DNA of 64,000 nt. Source: CAVRQM01 sp963756975 (GTDB lineage Bacteria; Pseudomonadota; Alphaproteobacteria; Acetobacterales; Acetobacteraceae). Below are positions 26,331 through 37,060 of this stretch, piece after piece. The position numbers and the translations under genes were made by a program. Position 1 is the first letter of the stretch, and the number at the start of each line of letters is the position of its first letter. Under the pieces are notes generated by a model, which saw only the letters and a program-made list of their open reading frames with translations, made no database searches and had not been told where the DNA came from. Location: contig CAVWPS010000002.1 in the NCBI GenBank assembly GCA_963756975.1, positions 1,178,001-1,242,000 of the forward strand, read 5' to 3'.

Positions 26331-28757
26331 TTAACCGGGCATTTCCGGCCAATCGTGACGCGGATAGCGTCCGCGCATGTCGCGCCGCGCGTCGGCCCAG
26401 CCGCCACGCCAGAACGCGGCGAGGTCGGCTGTGATCGCGATCGGGCGGCGGGCCGGCGACAGCAGGGCCAGCCGCAACGGAACCCGCCCGCCGCACAGGG
26501 TCGGCGTGGCCGACATGCCGTAGAATGCCTGCGCCCGCGCCTCGGCCAGCGGGACCGGCTGCGTGTAGTCGATTTTCGCACGGCCGCCGGGGAGGGTCAG
26601 CTCGGTCGGCAGATCGCGGTCGAGTGCCGCCGCCCGCGACCATTCCAGGGTGCCGCGCAGAATGCCGTGCAGGTCCAGCTCGGCGACGGCGGCCAGGGCG
26701 CGGATTCCGTGCAGGTGCGGCACGAGCCAGCCGCGATCGGCCGCGAGTGCGGCGTCCGAGAGGTCGGGCCAGGTCGGGTCGAGCGAGCGCATGAGCGCCA
26801 CCCGCGCCTGAAACTGGCGCGCGGCATCGGTCCACGGCAGCGCCTCGATCCGGACCGCCCCGGCCAACGCGACGGCGATCTCGGCCGGGTCCGCCGGCAC
26901 CGTGCGGTCGTCCAGAACCAGCGTGCCGAGCCGCCGGCGTTGGCGGGCCAGCACCGTGCCCGCGACGGAGTCGAACGCGACTTCGCGCGTGACCGTCACC
27001 CGTGCTGCCAATGCCGCAGGCAGGCGGTCGGGGTCGAGCGGGGCGGCGAGCCGGATTTGCGCCGACAACCGCATTTCGAGCGACGCCACCGCCAGCAGCG
27101 GTGCCCGGGCGAGCGGGTCGGTGGCCGGCAGGCGCGCGCTGCCGCCGCCGGACAGCCTGAAACTGCCCGCCTCGCCGCGCGCCTGCGCGATCCGGTCCGG
27201 AAAGGCGGCGGCGATCAGCGGGCCGGGGTCGCCGGCCGCGACCGCGCCCGACGCGAGCCGCAACCGCCTGCGGTATTGCGCCGCCGCCTGCCGGATGCGC
27301 GACAGCCCGCCCCGATCCATCATCGCCGCCTCCGCCCCGGCCGGGTTCGCGACGGCCGCCAGCCGCTCGGCGATGCCGGCCGGCGCGTCGCGGGCACGGG
27401 CGGGATCGCGCTCCTCCAGCACGGCGGCGATGTCGGCCGCCAGCGCCGCCTCGGTCGGGTTGCTCGAGGCCAGCATCATCGCGGCCAGTCGCGGGTGTGC
27501 GCCGAGCCGGGCCATCGAGCGGCCTGAATCGGTAATCCGCCCGGCGGTGTCGAGCGCCCCGAGTTCGGCGAGCAGAACGCCGGCGGCGGTCAGCGCGCCG
27601 GTGGGCGGCGCGTCGGGGAACGGCAATTCGGCCGGCGGCGCGCCCCAGCCGGCGCAGTCCAGCGCGAGGCCGGACAGCTCGGCGTCGAGGATTTCCGGGC
27701 GGTCGAACGCGGGCAGGCTTCTGTGCAGCGCGGCCGTCCACACCCGGATCGCCTGCCCCGGCCCTTCGCGGCCCGCGCGCCCGGCCCGTTGCTCCGCCGC
27801 CGCCCGGCTGATCCGCACCGTGACGAGCCGCGTCAGACCGGTCGCGGGATCGAGGCGCGGTGCGCGCCGCCACCCGCCGTCCACGACGATCCTGACACCC
27901 GGCACGGTCAGCGAAGTCTCGGCGATGGAGGTGGCGAGCACCACGCGCCGGCCGTCCGGATCGGGGCGGAGGGCGCGGTCCTGCTCGGCCGGCGGCAGGT
28001 CGCCGTGCAGCGGCAGCACCACCGCCCCGCAGCCGTCCAGCGCCGCCATCGCGCGCCGGATTTCGGACATGCCCGGCAGGAACGCGAGCACGTCGCCGTC
28101 GTGGGCCGCCAATGCCGCCCGGATCGCCCGCGCCACCGCGTCCGGCAGGTCGCGAGTTTGGGCGATGTCGCGCTTGGCGAATTCGACCGCCACCGGATGC
28201 GCGCGGCCGAAACTCTCGATCACCTCGGCGTCCATCAGGGCCGCAAGGCGCGCCGCCTCGGCGGTGGCCGACATCGCCAGCAGCCGCAGTTCCGGCCGGT
28301 AGGAGCGTTGCAGGTCGAGGCACAGGGCGAGTGCCAGGTCGGCGTCGAGCGAGCGTTCGTGCACCTCGTCCAGCAGCACCGCCGCCACCCCGTCGAGCCC
28401 GGGATCGGATTGCAGCCGGCGCACCAGCAGGCCCTCGGTCACGACCTCGATCCGGGTCGCGTCCGACACGGCACTGTCGAGCCGCGTGCGGTAGCCGATC
28501 AGGCCGCCGACCGGCTGACCGAGCAGGAACGACATGCGCGATGCCGCCGCGCGGGCCGCGAGGCGGCGGGGTTCCAGCACCAGGATGCGCCGCGAGGGCG
28601 CGCGCCAGGCGGCGTCCAGCAGGGCGGGCGGGACCAGCGTGGTCTTGCCCGCACCGGGCGGGGCCACCAGCACCGCGTTCGGTTTCGCGTCCAGCGCGGC
28701 GAGAAGCGCCGGCAGGATGGCCGCGACGGGGAGCGTATCTTCGGTCACACGCCCCAC
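26331..28757 (-). CDS. hrpB: ATP-dependent helicase HrpB
   Basis: This is an 808-residue DEAH/DExH helicase. Motif I is APPGAGKTT, motif II is LLDEVHERS, motif III is SATAEAARL, and motif VI is EQRAGRAGREGPG. The C-terminal HrpB domain (about residues 600-808) ends with the family-typical RYPRHDWP segment. Family members are about 800-830 residues. The cellular role of HrpB is not well defined. It sits between the degQ operon and the divergent dsbD gene. Confidence 0.92.
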   Translation of the reverse strand: MGRVTEDTLPVAAILPALLAALDAKPNAVLVAPPGAGKTTLVPPALLDAAWRAPSRRILVLEPRRLAARAAASRMSFLLGQPVGGLIGYRTRLDSAVSDATRIEVVTEGLLVRRLQSDPGLDGVAAVLLDEVHERSLDADLALALCLDLQRSYRPELRLLAMSATAEAARLAALMDAEVIESFGRAHPVAVEFAKRDIAQTRDLPDAVARAIRAALAAHDGDVLAFLPGMSEIRRAMAALDGCGAVVLPLHGDLPPAEQDRALRPDPDGRRVVLATSIAETSLTVPGVRIVVDGGWRRAPRLDPATGLTRLVTVRISRAAAEQRAGRAGREGPGQAIRVWTAALHRSLPAFDRPEILDAELSGLALDCAGWGAPPAELPFPDAPPTGALTAAGVLLAELGALDTAGRITDSGRSMARLGAHPRLAAMMLASSNPTEAALAADIAAVLEERDPARARDAPAGIAERLAAVANPAGAEAAMMDRGGLSRIRQAAAQYRRRLRLASGAVAAGDPGPLIAAAFPDRIAQARGEAGSFRLSGGGSARLPATDPLARAPLLAVASLEMRLSAQIRLAAPLDPDRLPAALAARVTVTREVAFDSVAGTVLARQRRRLGTLVLDDRTVPADPAEIAVALAGAVRIEALPWTDAARQFQARVALMRSLDPTWPDLSDAALAADRGWLVPHLHGIRALAAVAELDLHGILRGTLEWSRAAALDRDLPTELTLPGGRAKIDYTQPVPLAEARAQAFYGMSATPTLCGGRVPLRLALLSPARRPIAITADLAAFWRGGWADARRDMRGRYPRHDWPEMPG

Positions 28758-28793
28758 GTATCACTGACCGTGATGATGCGCAGGGATCGTTCG

Positions 28794-30785
28794 ATGCGGG
28801 TTTGGCTATTGCTGGCAGCCTTGCTTGGGGCAACGCCCGCCTGGGCCCAGACGAGCCCCCAAACGGGCGTCAAGACCGGGCACGCGACGGCGCGCCTGCT
28901 GGCCGATGTCGGCAGCCTGCGGCCCGGGCAGACGGCGACGGTCGGGCTGCAGCTTACGCTGGCACCGGGCTGGCACACGTATTGGCGCAACCCGGGCGAT
29001 GCCGGCGCGCCGCCGACGCTCGACTGGACGCTGCCGGCCGGAACCACCGTCGGCGACCTCGCGTTTCCGGCCCCCGCCGTGCTGACCGAGAGCGGTCTGA
29101 CCACCTACGTGCATACCGGCACGCCATTGCTGACCGCGCCGCTGCATGCGGGCGCGGGGCCGGTTGCGCTGAAGCTTCACGCGGGCTGGCTTGTGTGCCG
29201 CGACGTTTGCGTGCCCGAAGGTGCCGATCTGGCCCTGGACCTTCCGGCCGGGGACGGCGCGCCTTCGGCCGACGCGCCGCTCTTTGCCGCCGCCGTCGCG
29301 GCCCAGCCCCGGCCGCTGCCGGCGGCCACGATCACGCCGGATAACGTGCTGATCCTGAACGGCCTTTCGAACGTGCGCTCGGCCCGGTTCGTGCCGGACG
29401 CGGCGGGCAGCCTCGACGATGGGGCCGAACAGCGGCTTTCAACGGCGGATGGACAACTCAGGCTCGCGCTGCACCGCACGGCGCATGGGCCGCTGTCCGG
29501 GGTGGTGCTCGCCACCGGCTCGGACGGGCACGTGACGGGCTGGACCGTGTCCGCCGTGCCCGGACCGGCACCCGCGACCGCCTCGATCTGGCCGACGCTC
29601 GGATTGGCGCTGCTCGGCGGGTTGCTGCTGAACCTGATGCCGTGCGTCTTTCCGGTGCTGGCACTGAAAGCGGCGGGGCTGGCCGCGATGGGTGACAGGT
29701 CCGGCCGGGCCCGGCGCGGGGCGCTCGGCTACGCGGCCGGAACGGTGGGCATGTTCGTGGCTCTCGGCATCGCCCTGGTCGCGGCGAAGTCGCAGGGCGT
29801 GGCACTCGGCTGGGGGTTCCAGCTGCAATCGACGCCGTTCGTGCTCGCGATGGCGTTCGTGCTGCTCGCGGTCGGGCTCAACCTGTCGGGCGTGTTCGCG
29901 GTCGGCGCGGGACGGCTTACCGGTCTCGGCCAGGGCGCGGTCGCACGAGGCGGGCTGCTGGGCGACGTCGCGACCGGGGCGCTGACCGTGCTGGTGGCGG
30001 CGCAATGTACCGCGCCGTTCATGGCCGCCGCCCTCGCCCGCGCGCTGAGCGCGCCGGCCGCCGAGGCGATCGCCGTGTTCGCGGGCCTCGGCGTGGGCCT
30101 CGCGATCCCGTACGTGCTGGTCGCGTTCGTGCCCGCGTTTCGCCGCGCCCTGCCGAGGCCGGGACGCTGGATGGAGGTGCTGCGGCAGGCGCTGGCCTTC
30201 CCGCTATACGCCGCCGCCGGCTGGCTCGCGTGGGTCGCGATCGTCCAGGCCGGATCGAATGCCGCACTTGTCGCCATGACGGGCGCGGTCGCCGTCGGCC
30301 TGTCGGCGTGGCTGCTCGGCCGGGCGCAGGCGGCGCAACGGCCGCGCACGCGCCGGATCGTGTCCGCGATGGCCGTCCTGGGCGCGGTCGCGGCCGCGGC
30401 GACGCTGCTGCTGCCTCTGGCGCCTCAGGCCACGACGGGCGCGGAGAAATTCAGCGTGGCGAAGCTGGCCACCTTGCGGACCGAGGGCCATGCCGTGTTC
30501 GTCGACATGTCGGCCGCATGGTGCATCCCGTGCCTCATCAACGAGCGTGTGGCGCTGGCCGCACCTTCGGTCAGGGCGGCGTTCTCGAAGGCCGGCGTCC
30601 AGATCCTCCGTGGCGACTGGACGCTCCGGGATGCCGATATCTCGGCCTACCTCACCGAGCAGGGCCGCGACGGCGTGCCGCTGTACCAGCTCTATCGTCC
30701 CGGCGGTGCGGCCCCTGAAACACTGCCGCAGTTACTGACGCCAGGGATCGTGCTGGCCGCGCTGCGCGGTCAGGCCGGCCCGTAA
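28794..30785 (+). CDS. DsbD/ScsB-like thiol:disulfide interchange protein
   Basis: This 663-residue protein has a signal peptide ending at AWA (residue 18), a periplasmic N-terminal domain with the Cys pair Cys135/Cys139 (LVCRDVC), a membrane domain with about eight helices and reactive Cys in NLMPCVFPV and AAQCTAPF, and a C-terminal thioredoxin domain with WCIPC (Cys577, Cys580). It moves electrons from cytoplasmic thioredoxin to periplasmic substrates, which could include CcmG. The ATG at 28794 has AGGGA at good spacing; two ATG codons at 28773 and 28776 are alternatives. The 3' end overlaps convergent bcsD by 16 bp. Confidence 0.9.
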   Translation: MRVWLLLAALLGATPAWAQTSPQTGVKTGHATARLLADVGSLRPGQTATVGLQLTLAPGWHTYWRNPGDAGAPPTLDWTLPAGTTVGDLAFPAPAVLTESGLTTYVHTGTPLLTAPLHAGAGPVALKLHAGWLVCRDVCVPEGADLALDLPAGDGAPSADAPLFAAAVAAQPRPLPAATITPDNVLILNGLSNVRSARFVPDAAGSLDDGAEQRLSTADGQLRLALHRTAHGPLSGVVLATGSDGHVTGWTVSAVPGPAPATASIWPTLGLALLGGLLLNLMPCVFPVLALKAAGLAAMGDRSGRARRGALGYAAGTVGMFVALGIALVAAKSQGVALGWGFQLQSTPFVLAMAFVLLAVGLNLSGVFAVGAGRLTGLGQGAVARGGLLGDVATGALTVLVAAQCTAPFMAAALARALSAPAAEAIAVFAGLGVGLAIPYVLVAFVPAFRRALPRPGRWMEVLRQALAFPLYAAAGWLAWVAIVQAGSNAALVAMTGAVAVGLSAWLLGRAQAAQRPRTRRIVSAMAVLGAVAAAATLLLPLAPQATTGAEKFSVAKLATLRTEGHAVFVDMSAAWCIPCLINERVALAAPSVRAAFSKAGVQILRGDWTLRDADISAYLTEQGRDGVPLYQLYRPGGAAPETLPQLLTPGIVLAALRGQAGP

Positions 30786-31210
30786 CGCAGCAAAATCCCG
30801 CCGCCCACCCCGATCCGGATGCGTCGCGCGGTCGAGCCGGGATCGGCGTTCGGCAGGGCCGACAGCCACGTCTCGTAGGCACCTTCCAGCACCGCCGAGA
30901 GCCACGTGCCCGGCGGCTCGCCCGCGCCGCCGATCTGCGGCAGCCCGGAATGGTCGATCAGAACGGCGCGGTCCGCGTCCGTCCGCAGCGTCACGACACC
31001 CCAGCCGAAACCCGCCCATAGCTCGTTCATGTCCAGCGTCAGCGCGTCGAGCCTGCCGTCGCCCGGCATCGGGTTGGCGCGGGCGATCCGGCGTCCGACC
31101 TCCCGCAACAGGGCGTCGCGCGCGTCCGGGCCACCGAGCGCGTCGACCTCCTCGGCCAGTGCGCGGAGGAACGGACGCCAGTTGGCGGCGGTGTTGGCCG
31201 GGCCGGTCAT
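30770..31210 (-). CDS. bcsD: Cellulose biosynthesis protein BcsD
   Basis: This 146-residue protein matches BcsD: an N-terminal FLRALAEEVDALG segment, RRIARANPMP, then LTLDMNELWAGFGWG, and a C-terminal WLSAVLEGAYETWL segment with a final basic strand. BcsD forms octameric periplasmic rings in cellulose-producing Acetobacteraceae that guide glucan chains into crystalline ribbons. It starts 34 bp after bcsAB and closes the operon. Confidence 0.85.
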   Translation of the reverse strand: MTGPANTAANWRPFLRALAEEVDALGGPDARDALLREVGRRIARANPMPGDGRLDALTLDMNELWAGFGWGVVTLRTDADRAVLIDHSGLPQIGGAGEPPGTWLSAVLEGAYETWLSALPNADPGSTARRIRIGVGGGILLRYGPA

Positions 31211-31243
31211 GCGCCGCGTGCTCCCAAGATGGTCGTTGCGGAC

Positions 31244-34200
31244 CTATACCGTCGGATGCCGTGTCAACGCGAGACGGCGTGCGACGCGCGACCGCATACC
31301 CCAGGACGCCGCGACCCCGACCAGCAGCGCGCCCAAGGCCGCGCCGAGGATCATGACGAACGGGCGGCCGCGCAGGAAATAGCGCGGGTACAGCCAGAAT
31401 GGCGGCGTGCCGACGGTGTACGGCGGCCGGATCCGGTAGGACGTGATCGCGGTGCCGGTCACGAGCGACAAATCGCCCCGGATGAGCGGCGCAAGCCGGT
31501 CGTCGTCGAACGCCGCCACCGCGTGCGCGAGCGGGTCCGGTCCCGCCGCCAGCAACGCCACCACCGATCGTCCGGCGGTGAACGGGCTTTCGGCCCCGAC
31601 CAGCACTGCGGTGTCGGCCCCGAGCCCGGCCGACAGCACCGCCGATGCCTGCGCGCGATCCGCCTCGTACGGGTCGCCGAGCACGCGCGCCACCGGGCCT
31701 AACGCGCCCGGCAATGCGACCGTCACCCGGCCGCCCTCGATCCGCAGCGGGCCGTGTCCCATCACCGCGTCGAGGTCGCCGAGTGCGCCCACCGTGCCGA
31801 CGACCAGCAGATCGCGGCCGCCGACCGCGCCGAGTTCGCGCGGCCGCACGACGGATACGCCGGTCGCCGGGGTGCCGGTCTGACCGCCGATCCGGGCCAT
31901 CACATCGAGGAACGTGGCGAGTTCGCCGGCCGACGGCCGTTCCGGCAGCTACGATCGCCGTCTCCGACAAATCGGCCATGCGGGTGAACGGGAAGCCGGA
32001 GCCCACGAACGATGCGAGGTTCGGCAATGCGGCGACGCGGATGCCGCCCGACAGGTCGATCGTGCTGTCGGGGTCGACCGACATCCGCAGATCGCCCGGC
32101 ACCGCGCCGCAATCGCCACCATGCCGCAATGGCCGGGCGTCGAAATAGAATTCCAGATCGTTGGCGCCGTGCACGTCGTAGGCCGGTATCCGGATTTGCC
32201 GCCGTCCGGCAGCACCGAGCGTCGCGGTCGCGAGATACTGGCCGTTGATCCCGACATCGAGCCGTGAGGACGCGGTGTCGACGACAGAGCCCGGCGGGCC
32301 GCGAAACGCGATGTCGAGCGGGAAGCCGCGGTCGTCTTCGGTGTCGAAATCGGGCGCTGTCCGGAACGGCACGCGCAGCAGCCCGACATAGCCCGCCTCC
32401 TGCAACGCGGCCGCGTCGACCAGCTCGCCGAGTTTGACCGCGCGAGTCGTCGGTATCCAGTTCGGCGCGTCGTACGGGACGTGCTCGGGGGCTGCGACCG
32501 GCGTCACGACGGCGCTCGAACCGGACAGCAGCTTCGTCTCGCCGAGAGCCAGCGCGGTTGCCGCCACCACCGTCTCGCCGGCGTTGCGCCCGGCGATGAC
32601 GAGAATGCTGGAAAACGCATCGTTCGGGTTCGCCACCAGCGACAGCGTCGGGCCGCCGGCGGGCGGCATGCCGGGCAATGCCGCGCCGACCGCGACCATG
32701 ACCGCGTTGCCTCTCGGCGGCGCGGCCTCCAGCGTCGAGAAGGTGGCACCGTGACGGCCGGATTGCTGGCCGAACCACGATGCGGCGATGGCGGCGGCGT
32801 TCAGCGTTTCGTCGTCGGGATCGTGCGGCAGGATCACCGGCAGGCTCAGCGCGTCGGTCTGCCCGGCATCGAACAGCGGCGACGGCAGGCGGGCGAGTTC
32901 GCGCGTGGGCGTCGTCTCGCGCACGGTCAACGTCAGCGTCGAGCCGTCGTACACCGTCGCCCACAGCAGACCGCTGAGCGGGTCGTTGCAGTCGGGCGAA
33001 TAGCGGCCGCTGAACCGGAAACCGAGCCGGTTGCGGTCCTGCAGAAACACCGGATTGACCGGCATCGCGCGGCTGAAATTCGGCTTGTCGCGATCGGCCG
33101 CGATGGTGCCGACGTATTGGTCGTTGACGGTGACGGTGACGTTGCTGAATTCCGGCAGCAGGTTCGGGCTCAGCGCGCCGGTAAGGTCGAGCTGTGCCGC
33201 GATCACCACCTCGTCCGCGCGCAGGCCGAACGCGATGTCCTGCCGCTCCTGCGTGCCGCGCAGCACGACCGGACCGGACGCACCGAGCTGGTGCAGCGTG
33301 TAGACGATCGTTCGGGTGTCCGTTTGAGCGTGGGCCGCGACGGAAACGCCGAGCAAGGCGGCCAGCACGATCACCATGCCGGTCGCCCAGTGCGCCCAGG
33401 TATCGGCGCGGCCGAACACGGTGTCGACCACCTGAGCTTCCTCATCCAGCGTGGCCGGGGACCAGCTCAGGTGAAGCGACGTTTCGGTCCACCGCACCAC
33501 TTGCGCCGGCAACTGGCCGCCGTCCGATGTCACGATCGTCAGCCGCGCATCGTCGGTCACGCCGGCCGGGCGAGCCGCGTCGATCAGCGCGCCGCCCCGG
33601 GACAGGTCGCGCGTCGTGCCGTCAACCCAGCCGCCGCTCCAGTGCACCCTGACCGGCAGCGCGGCCGAAATCCGGGCCGAGCGGCGCGGCTGCGATGTTT
33701 CGCGGCCGGCCACGATGGCCACGAGCACGATCGCGAGCGCCACAACCGCCCACACCGTATTCAGCGTCAGCGCCTGCAGGCGCAGCGCGTCGTGTTCGGG
33801 GCTCGACCCCGCGATGACGACCGCGCCGCGTGCGATCCCGCCCGCGAGCAGCGAACCGAGCACGATGTTGGGCAAGGTCGAGCGCCAATCGAACCCGCGC
33901 GCGACGCGGTTGCCTTTCGGCGTCGGGTGGAACCGGCCCCTTCGCGGTCGCAACAGTGCGGAGAACGTCGGACCTACAAGCGACAGCGCGAACACCGTCT
34001 CGTACACGCCGGACCATAACGTGCGCCGCCAGCGACCCTCGATCCGCGACCGTGTCGCGAGTGCGATGAAGATGTGGGGCAGACCGTACGCGATGATGGC
34101 GAGCGGCGATGCGGCGATCACGTTCAGCCCGAACAGCAGATACGCGAGCGGCGCGGTCAGGAACGCGATGCGCGGCACGGCGAACAGGAAATGTGACGAC

Positions 34201-35357
34201 ACCTGCAGATAGCAAATCCGCTGCCCGACGCTGAGACCGCGCCCGAACAGCGGATTGTCGACGCGGAGGATCTGCATCATGCCGCGCGCCCACCGCGCAC
34301 GCTGCCGGATCGCCGCCGACAGCCGTTCCGGCGCGAGGCCGCCGGCCAGCGGAATGCGGAGATACGCACTGTCCCAGCCGCGCCGGTGCAGTTTCAGCAT
34401 GGTGTGGACATCCTCGGTCACCGTCTCGACCGCGAAGCCGCCGATTTCATCGAGTGCCGTCCGTCGCAGCACCGCGCACGATCCGGTGAAAACCGTGGCG
34501 TTCCAGGTGTCGTTGCCGTCCTGTAGCAGGCCGTGGAACAGCAGATCTTGCGGCGATCGTAACCCGAGGTTCCGCTGGAACGGATCGGGCGAGTAGCAAT
34601 GCTGCGGCGTCTGCACGAGGGCGAGGTTCGGCCCGGCCACTATCGAGCCCATCGTCAGCTGCAGGAAGGCGCGGGTCGGCACATGGTCGCAGTCGAACAC
34701 GCAGACGAACTCGGCGTGACTGTGGGACAGCGCGTGGTTCAGGTTGCCGGCCTTCGCGTGCCCATGGTCGTCGCGCGCGAGGTAGACGCAGCCTGCCGAC
34801 GCGGCGAATTGCCGGAACTCGTCGCGGCCGCCGTCGTCGAGCAGCCAAACTCGCAAGGCGTCCGGCGGCCAGTCCATCGCGAGTGCGGCCAGCACGGTGG
34901 CGCGCACCAGATCGAGCGGCTCGTTCACGGTCGGGATGAAGACGTCGACCGTCGGCCATGCGTGCGGGTCGTCCGGCAGCGGCGACGGTGCGCGGCCAAG
35001 CGGGCCGGCGGTCTGGATGTAGCCGAGGATCAGGGTCGCGATGGCGTAGAGCTCGGCCACGATCAGCCCGATCGCGAGCGCGGTTTCGAGCGGCGTTTCG
35101 GCCGGGACCGTGCTGGACACGCGCCAGACGATGTAGCGCAGCGACACCGCGACCGAGAGCGACGCGAGCAGCAAGTTTACCGTGCGGCCGGGACAGCGGC
35201 CGGCGATCAGGCAGACGAGGATCGTGCCGGCCGCGAACACCGCCTGCTCGCGCGGCGACAGCGGGGCAGTCGCGATCGCCAGGGCCACCGCCGCGCCGAG
35301 CACCGACATGACCAGGATCGCCGCCCGGCGCGGGCCGCGCGAACCGTCGGTCGTCAC
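31244..35357 (-). CDS. bcsAB: Cellulose synthase BcsA-BcsB fusion, one apparent frameshift
   Basis: The first about 720 residues are BcsA: several membrane helices, a GT2 core with DDG (174-176), DCD (222-224), TED (314-316) and QRARW (352-356), then a PilZ domain with RRSAR and DLSRGG that binds cyclic di-GMP. The rest is BcsB, with a linking helix and a secretion-type segment (VAAHAQTD) followed by carbohydrate-binding domains and a C-terminal membrane anchor (RGRPFVMILGAALGALLVG). The fused form is typical of Acetobacteraceae. A one-base insertion near 31949 shifts the frame; repair gives IVLPERPSAGELATFLDV and about 1370 residues. The GTG start lies 4 bp after the proline-rich gene. Confidence 0.92.
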
Positions 35358-35361
35358 GCGA

Positions 35362-36783
35362 TCAGAGACGCCGGAACATCGCTTCGGCGGCCGGCGGCTC
35401 CGACGCGCCCGATGTCGGGGCCGAGGACGGTGCCGGACGTTGGACGCGGGACGCGATCGACCGGAGACGCGGCGGGGGCACTTCGGCCACGGCCGGTGCG
35501 GCGCCACGTTGCTGCCCAAGCCGGCTCTGCTGCTCAAGACGCGAGAAAGACTGCGATGGCGGCGGGGCGTCCGACTTGGCCGCAAGCCGGTCGGCGAGGC
35601 TGAACACCGCCGGCGCGCCCGGCTTGGTTTCGACAACGGCGGCGCGCGACGGCGGAACCGGGGCGCGGACGATGGAGCGGGCGTCTGACATCCGGAATTC
35701 CGGCACGGCGCTGGACGCGGCGGGAGCGGGCTTGCGGACAGGAACGGCGGCAGGCTCGTCTACGGCGGCCGCCGCGTTCCCAGGGGCAGTATTCGGGGCA
35801 GTATTCGGGGCAGTACTCGGGGCAGTCTCGGGGATCCGCCACGTGGCGGCGAGCGGACGGGGCTCGGCCCGATCGGTGAGCGCGGTGAACATCCGCGTCA
35901 GCGTTTCACGCTCGACCGTCGCGGGTCCGGCCGGGACGGCTTTGACGGGCTCGGGCGCGGCCACCGGTGCCGCGACCGGCGGGGCCGGCTCGAGGTCGAA
36001 CACCGGGGCTTCGGTCTCGACCACCTTCACGGTCGGCGGCTCGCGCACCGGCGGACGCGGCGCGGGCGGCGGTAGCGGGGGCGAGGGCGGGAGTAGCGGG
36101 GGCGGTCCGGCTGTCGCGACAGGCGCGGCCGGGGGCGGCTCGGCGGCCTTGGCGACGGCAGGCGGCTCGGGCGCGGATGGCGGCGGTTCGATCGTCTCCG
36201 CGACAATCGGCGGTTCGGGCGTGGGCCGCGGCGCTACGGCCTCGGGCAGCGGCGGCGGTGGCGGCGGCGGTGGCGGCGGGGCGCTGACCACGGGCGGCGG
36301 CTCGGCCACCGGGGGCGGGACCACCGGGACGCTGACCGCAACCACGGGCGGCGGTGGCGGCTCGGCCTTCGCGACCGCCGGAGGCGCGGTCATGACCGGC
36401 GGAACGACGGGGATCGCGGCCGGCGGAGGCTCGGCGATCGCGACGGCCGGCGGCGGTGTCAGCGGGCCGGCGGCGACGGGTTCGGGCGCGGCGGGCCCGG
36501 CGTCGGGAGCGGCAGCCTCGCTCACCGCCTCCGGAACGGGCGGCGGCGGCACCGGATCGTAGCCGAAATGAGGTTCTTGGACCGGCGACGCGTCCGGCAG
36601 GTCCATCCCGGGCGGCCGGATGACATGGAGCTCGTGGTCGTCGGCGTTGGCACCGAACGTCTCGACCGGATCGGTCGCGGGTCCCCGGACGAAGCGCAAA
36701 TTGCGGAAATTGAAGTAGCGCATGGCCGGAACACCGGCCGCCGCCAATGCGCGATCTACGTCGTCGTGGCCGGCGTTCGCCAT
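35362..36783 (-). CDS. Proline-rich protein of the cellulose operon, BcsH/CcpAx-like by position
   Basis: This protein of about 473 residues has a short conserved-looking head (MRYFNFRNLRFVRGP near residue 22), a long Pro/Ala/Val/Glu-rich low-complexity middle, and a C-terminal tail with two short amphipathic motifs (SFSRLEQQ and AMFRRL). It lies directly before bcsAB with 4 bp spacing, the place held by the proline-rich BcsH (CcpAx) in Komagataeibacter, which partners BcsD. I cannot show homology because the sequence is low complexity. The ATG at 36783 has AGGA at good spacing; an ATG 54 bases upstream has none. There is no signal peptide, so it is probably cytoplasmic. Confidence 0.65.
   Translation of the reverse strand: MANAGHDDVDRALAAAGVPAMRYFNFRNLRFVRGPATDPVETFGANADDHELHVIRPPGMDLPDASPVQEPHFGYDPVPPPPVPEAVSEAAAPDAGPAAPEPVAAGPLTPPPAVAIAEPPPAAIPVVPPVMTAPPAVAKAEPPPPPVVAVSVPVVPPPVAEPPPVVSAPPPPPPPPPPLPEAVAPRPTPEPPIVAETIEPPPSAPEPPAVAKAAEPPPAAPVATAGPPPLLPPSPPLPPPAPRPPVREPPTVKVVETEAPVFDLEPAPPVAAPVAAPEPVKAVPAGPATVERETLTRMFTALTDRAEPRPLAATWRIPETAPSTAPNTAPNTAPGNAAAAVDEPAAVPVRKPAPAASSAVPEFRMSDARSIVRAPVPPSRAAVVETKPGAPAVFSLADRLAAKSDAPPPSQSFSRLEQQSRLGQQRGAAPAVAEVPPPRLRSIASRVQRPAPSSAPTSGASEPPAAEAMFRRL
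35783..35828 (-). repeat. 12-bp tandem repeat, about 3.8 copies
   Basis: GGGGCAGTATTC occurs twice, followed by GGGGCAGTACTC and a partial copy. On the coding strand it gives a TAPS-TAPN-TAPN-TAPG tetrapeptide run inside the proline-rich protein. It is in frame, so slippage changes length in steps of four residues. Confidence 0.9.
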
Positions 36784-36898
36784 CCTGATCCGTCCTATCG
36801 GCCCGCGCCGTTCATCGCCCGTGTCGGCGCGTCCCATGCAAAGCCGTTCGGACCGGAACCGTCAAGTTATCGGCAACGTTCGCGGGCTGCCCGAGCGT

Positions 36899-36972
36899 TG
36901 GAGCGGGTGAAGGGAATCGAACCCTCGTATGCAGCTTGGGAAGCTGCCGTTCTACCATTGAACTACACCCGC
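36899..36972 (-). tRNA. tRNA-Gly (CCC anticodon)
   Basis: A full cloverleaf can be drawn on the minus strand. The acceptor stem is GCGGGTG with CACCCGC, the D stem GTTC with GAAC, the anticodon stem GCAGC with GCTGC around loop TTCCCAA (anticodon CCC), and the T arm GAGGG with CCCTT around TTCGATT. The CCA end is encoded at 36899-36901. It lies in the spacer between the cellulose operon and metZ. Confidence 0.95.
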
Positions 36973-37060
36973 GCCGGATCGCGGCAGGCGGTTGGTATAG
37001 CCAGCCGGCATTGACGGCGCAACGCGGTGGTGCATACCGTCCCGCTCCCGGGCGACCGGG

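Noticed and set aside
25144..28833. A 1229-residue open frame on the minus strand across hrpB and degQ
   Set aside because: It is an Arg/Gly/Ala-rich shadow of the real genes caused by high GC; the in-frame HrpB and DegQ products have full motifs.
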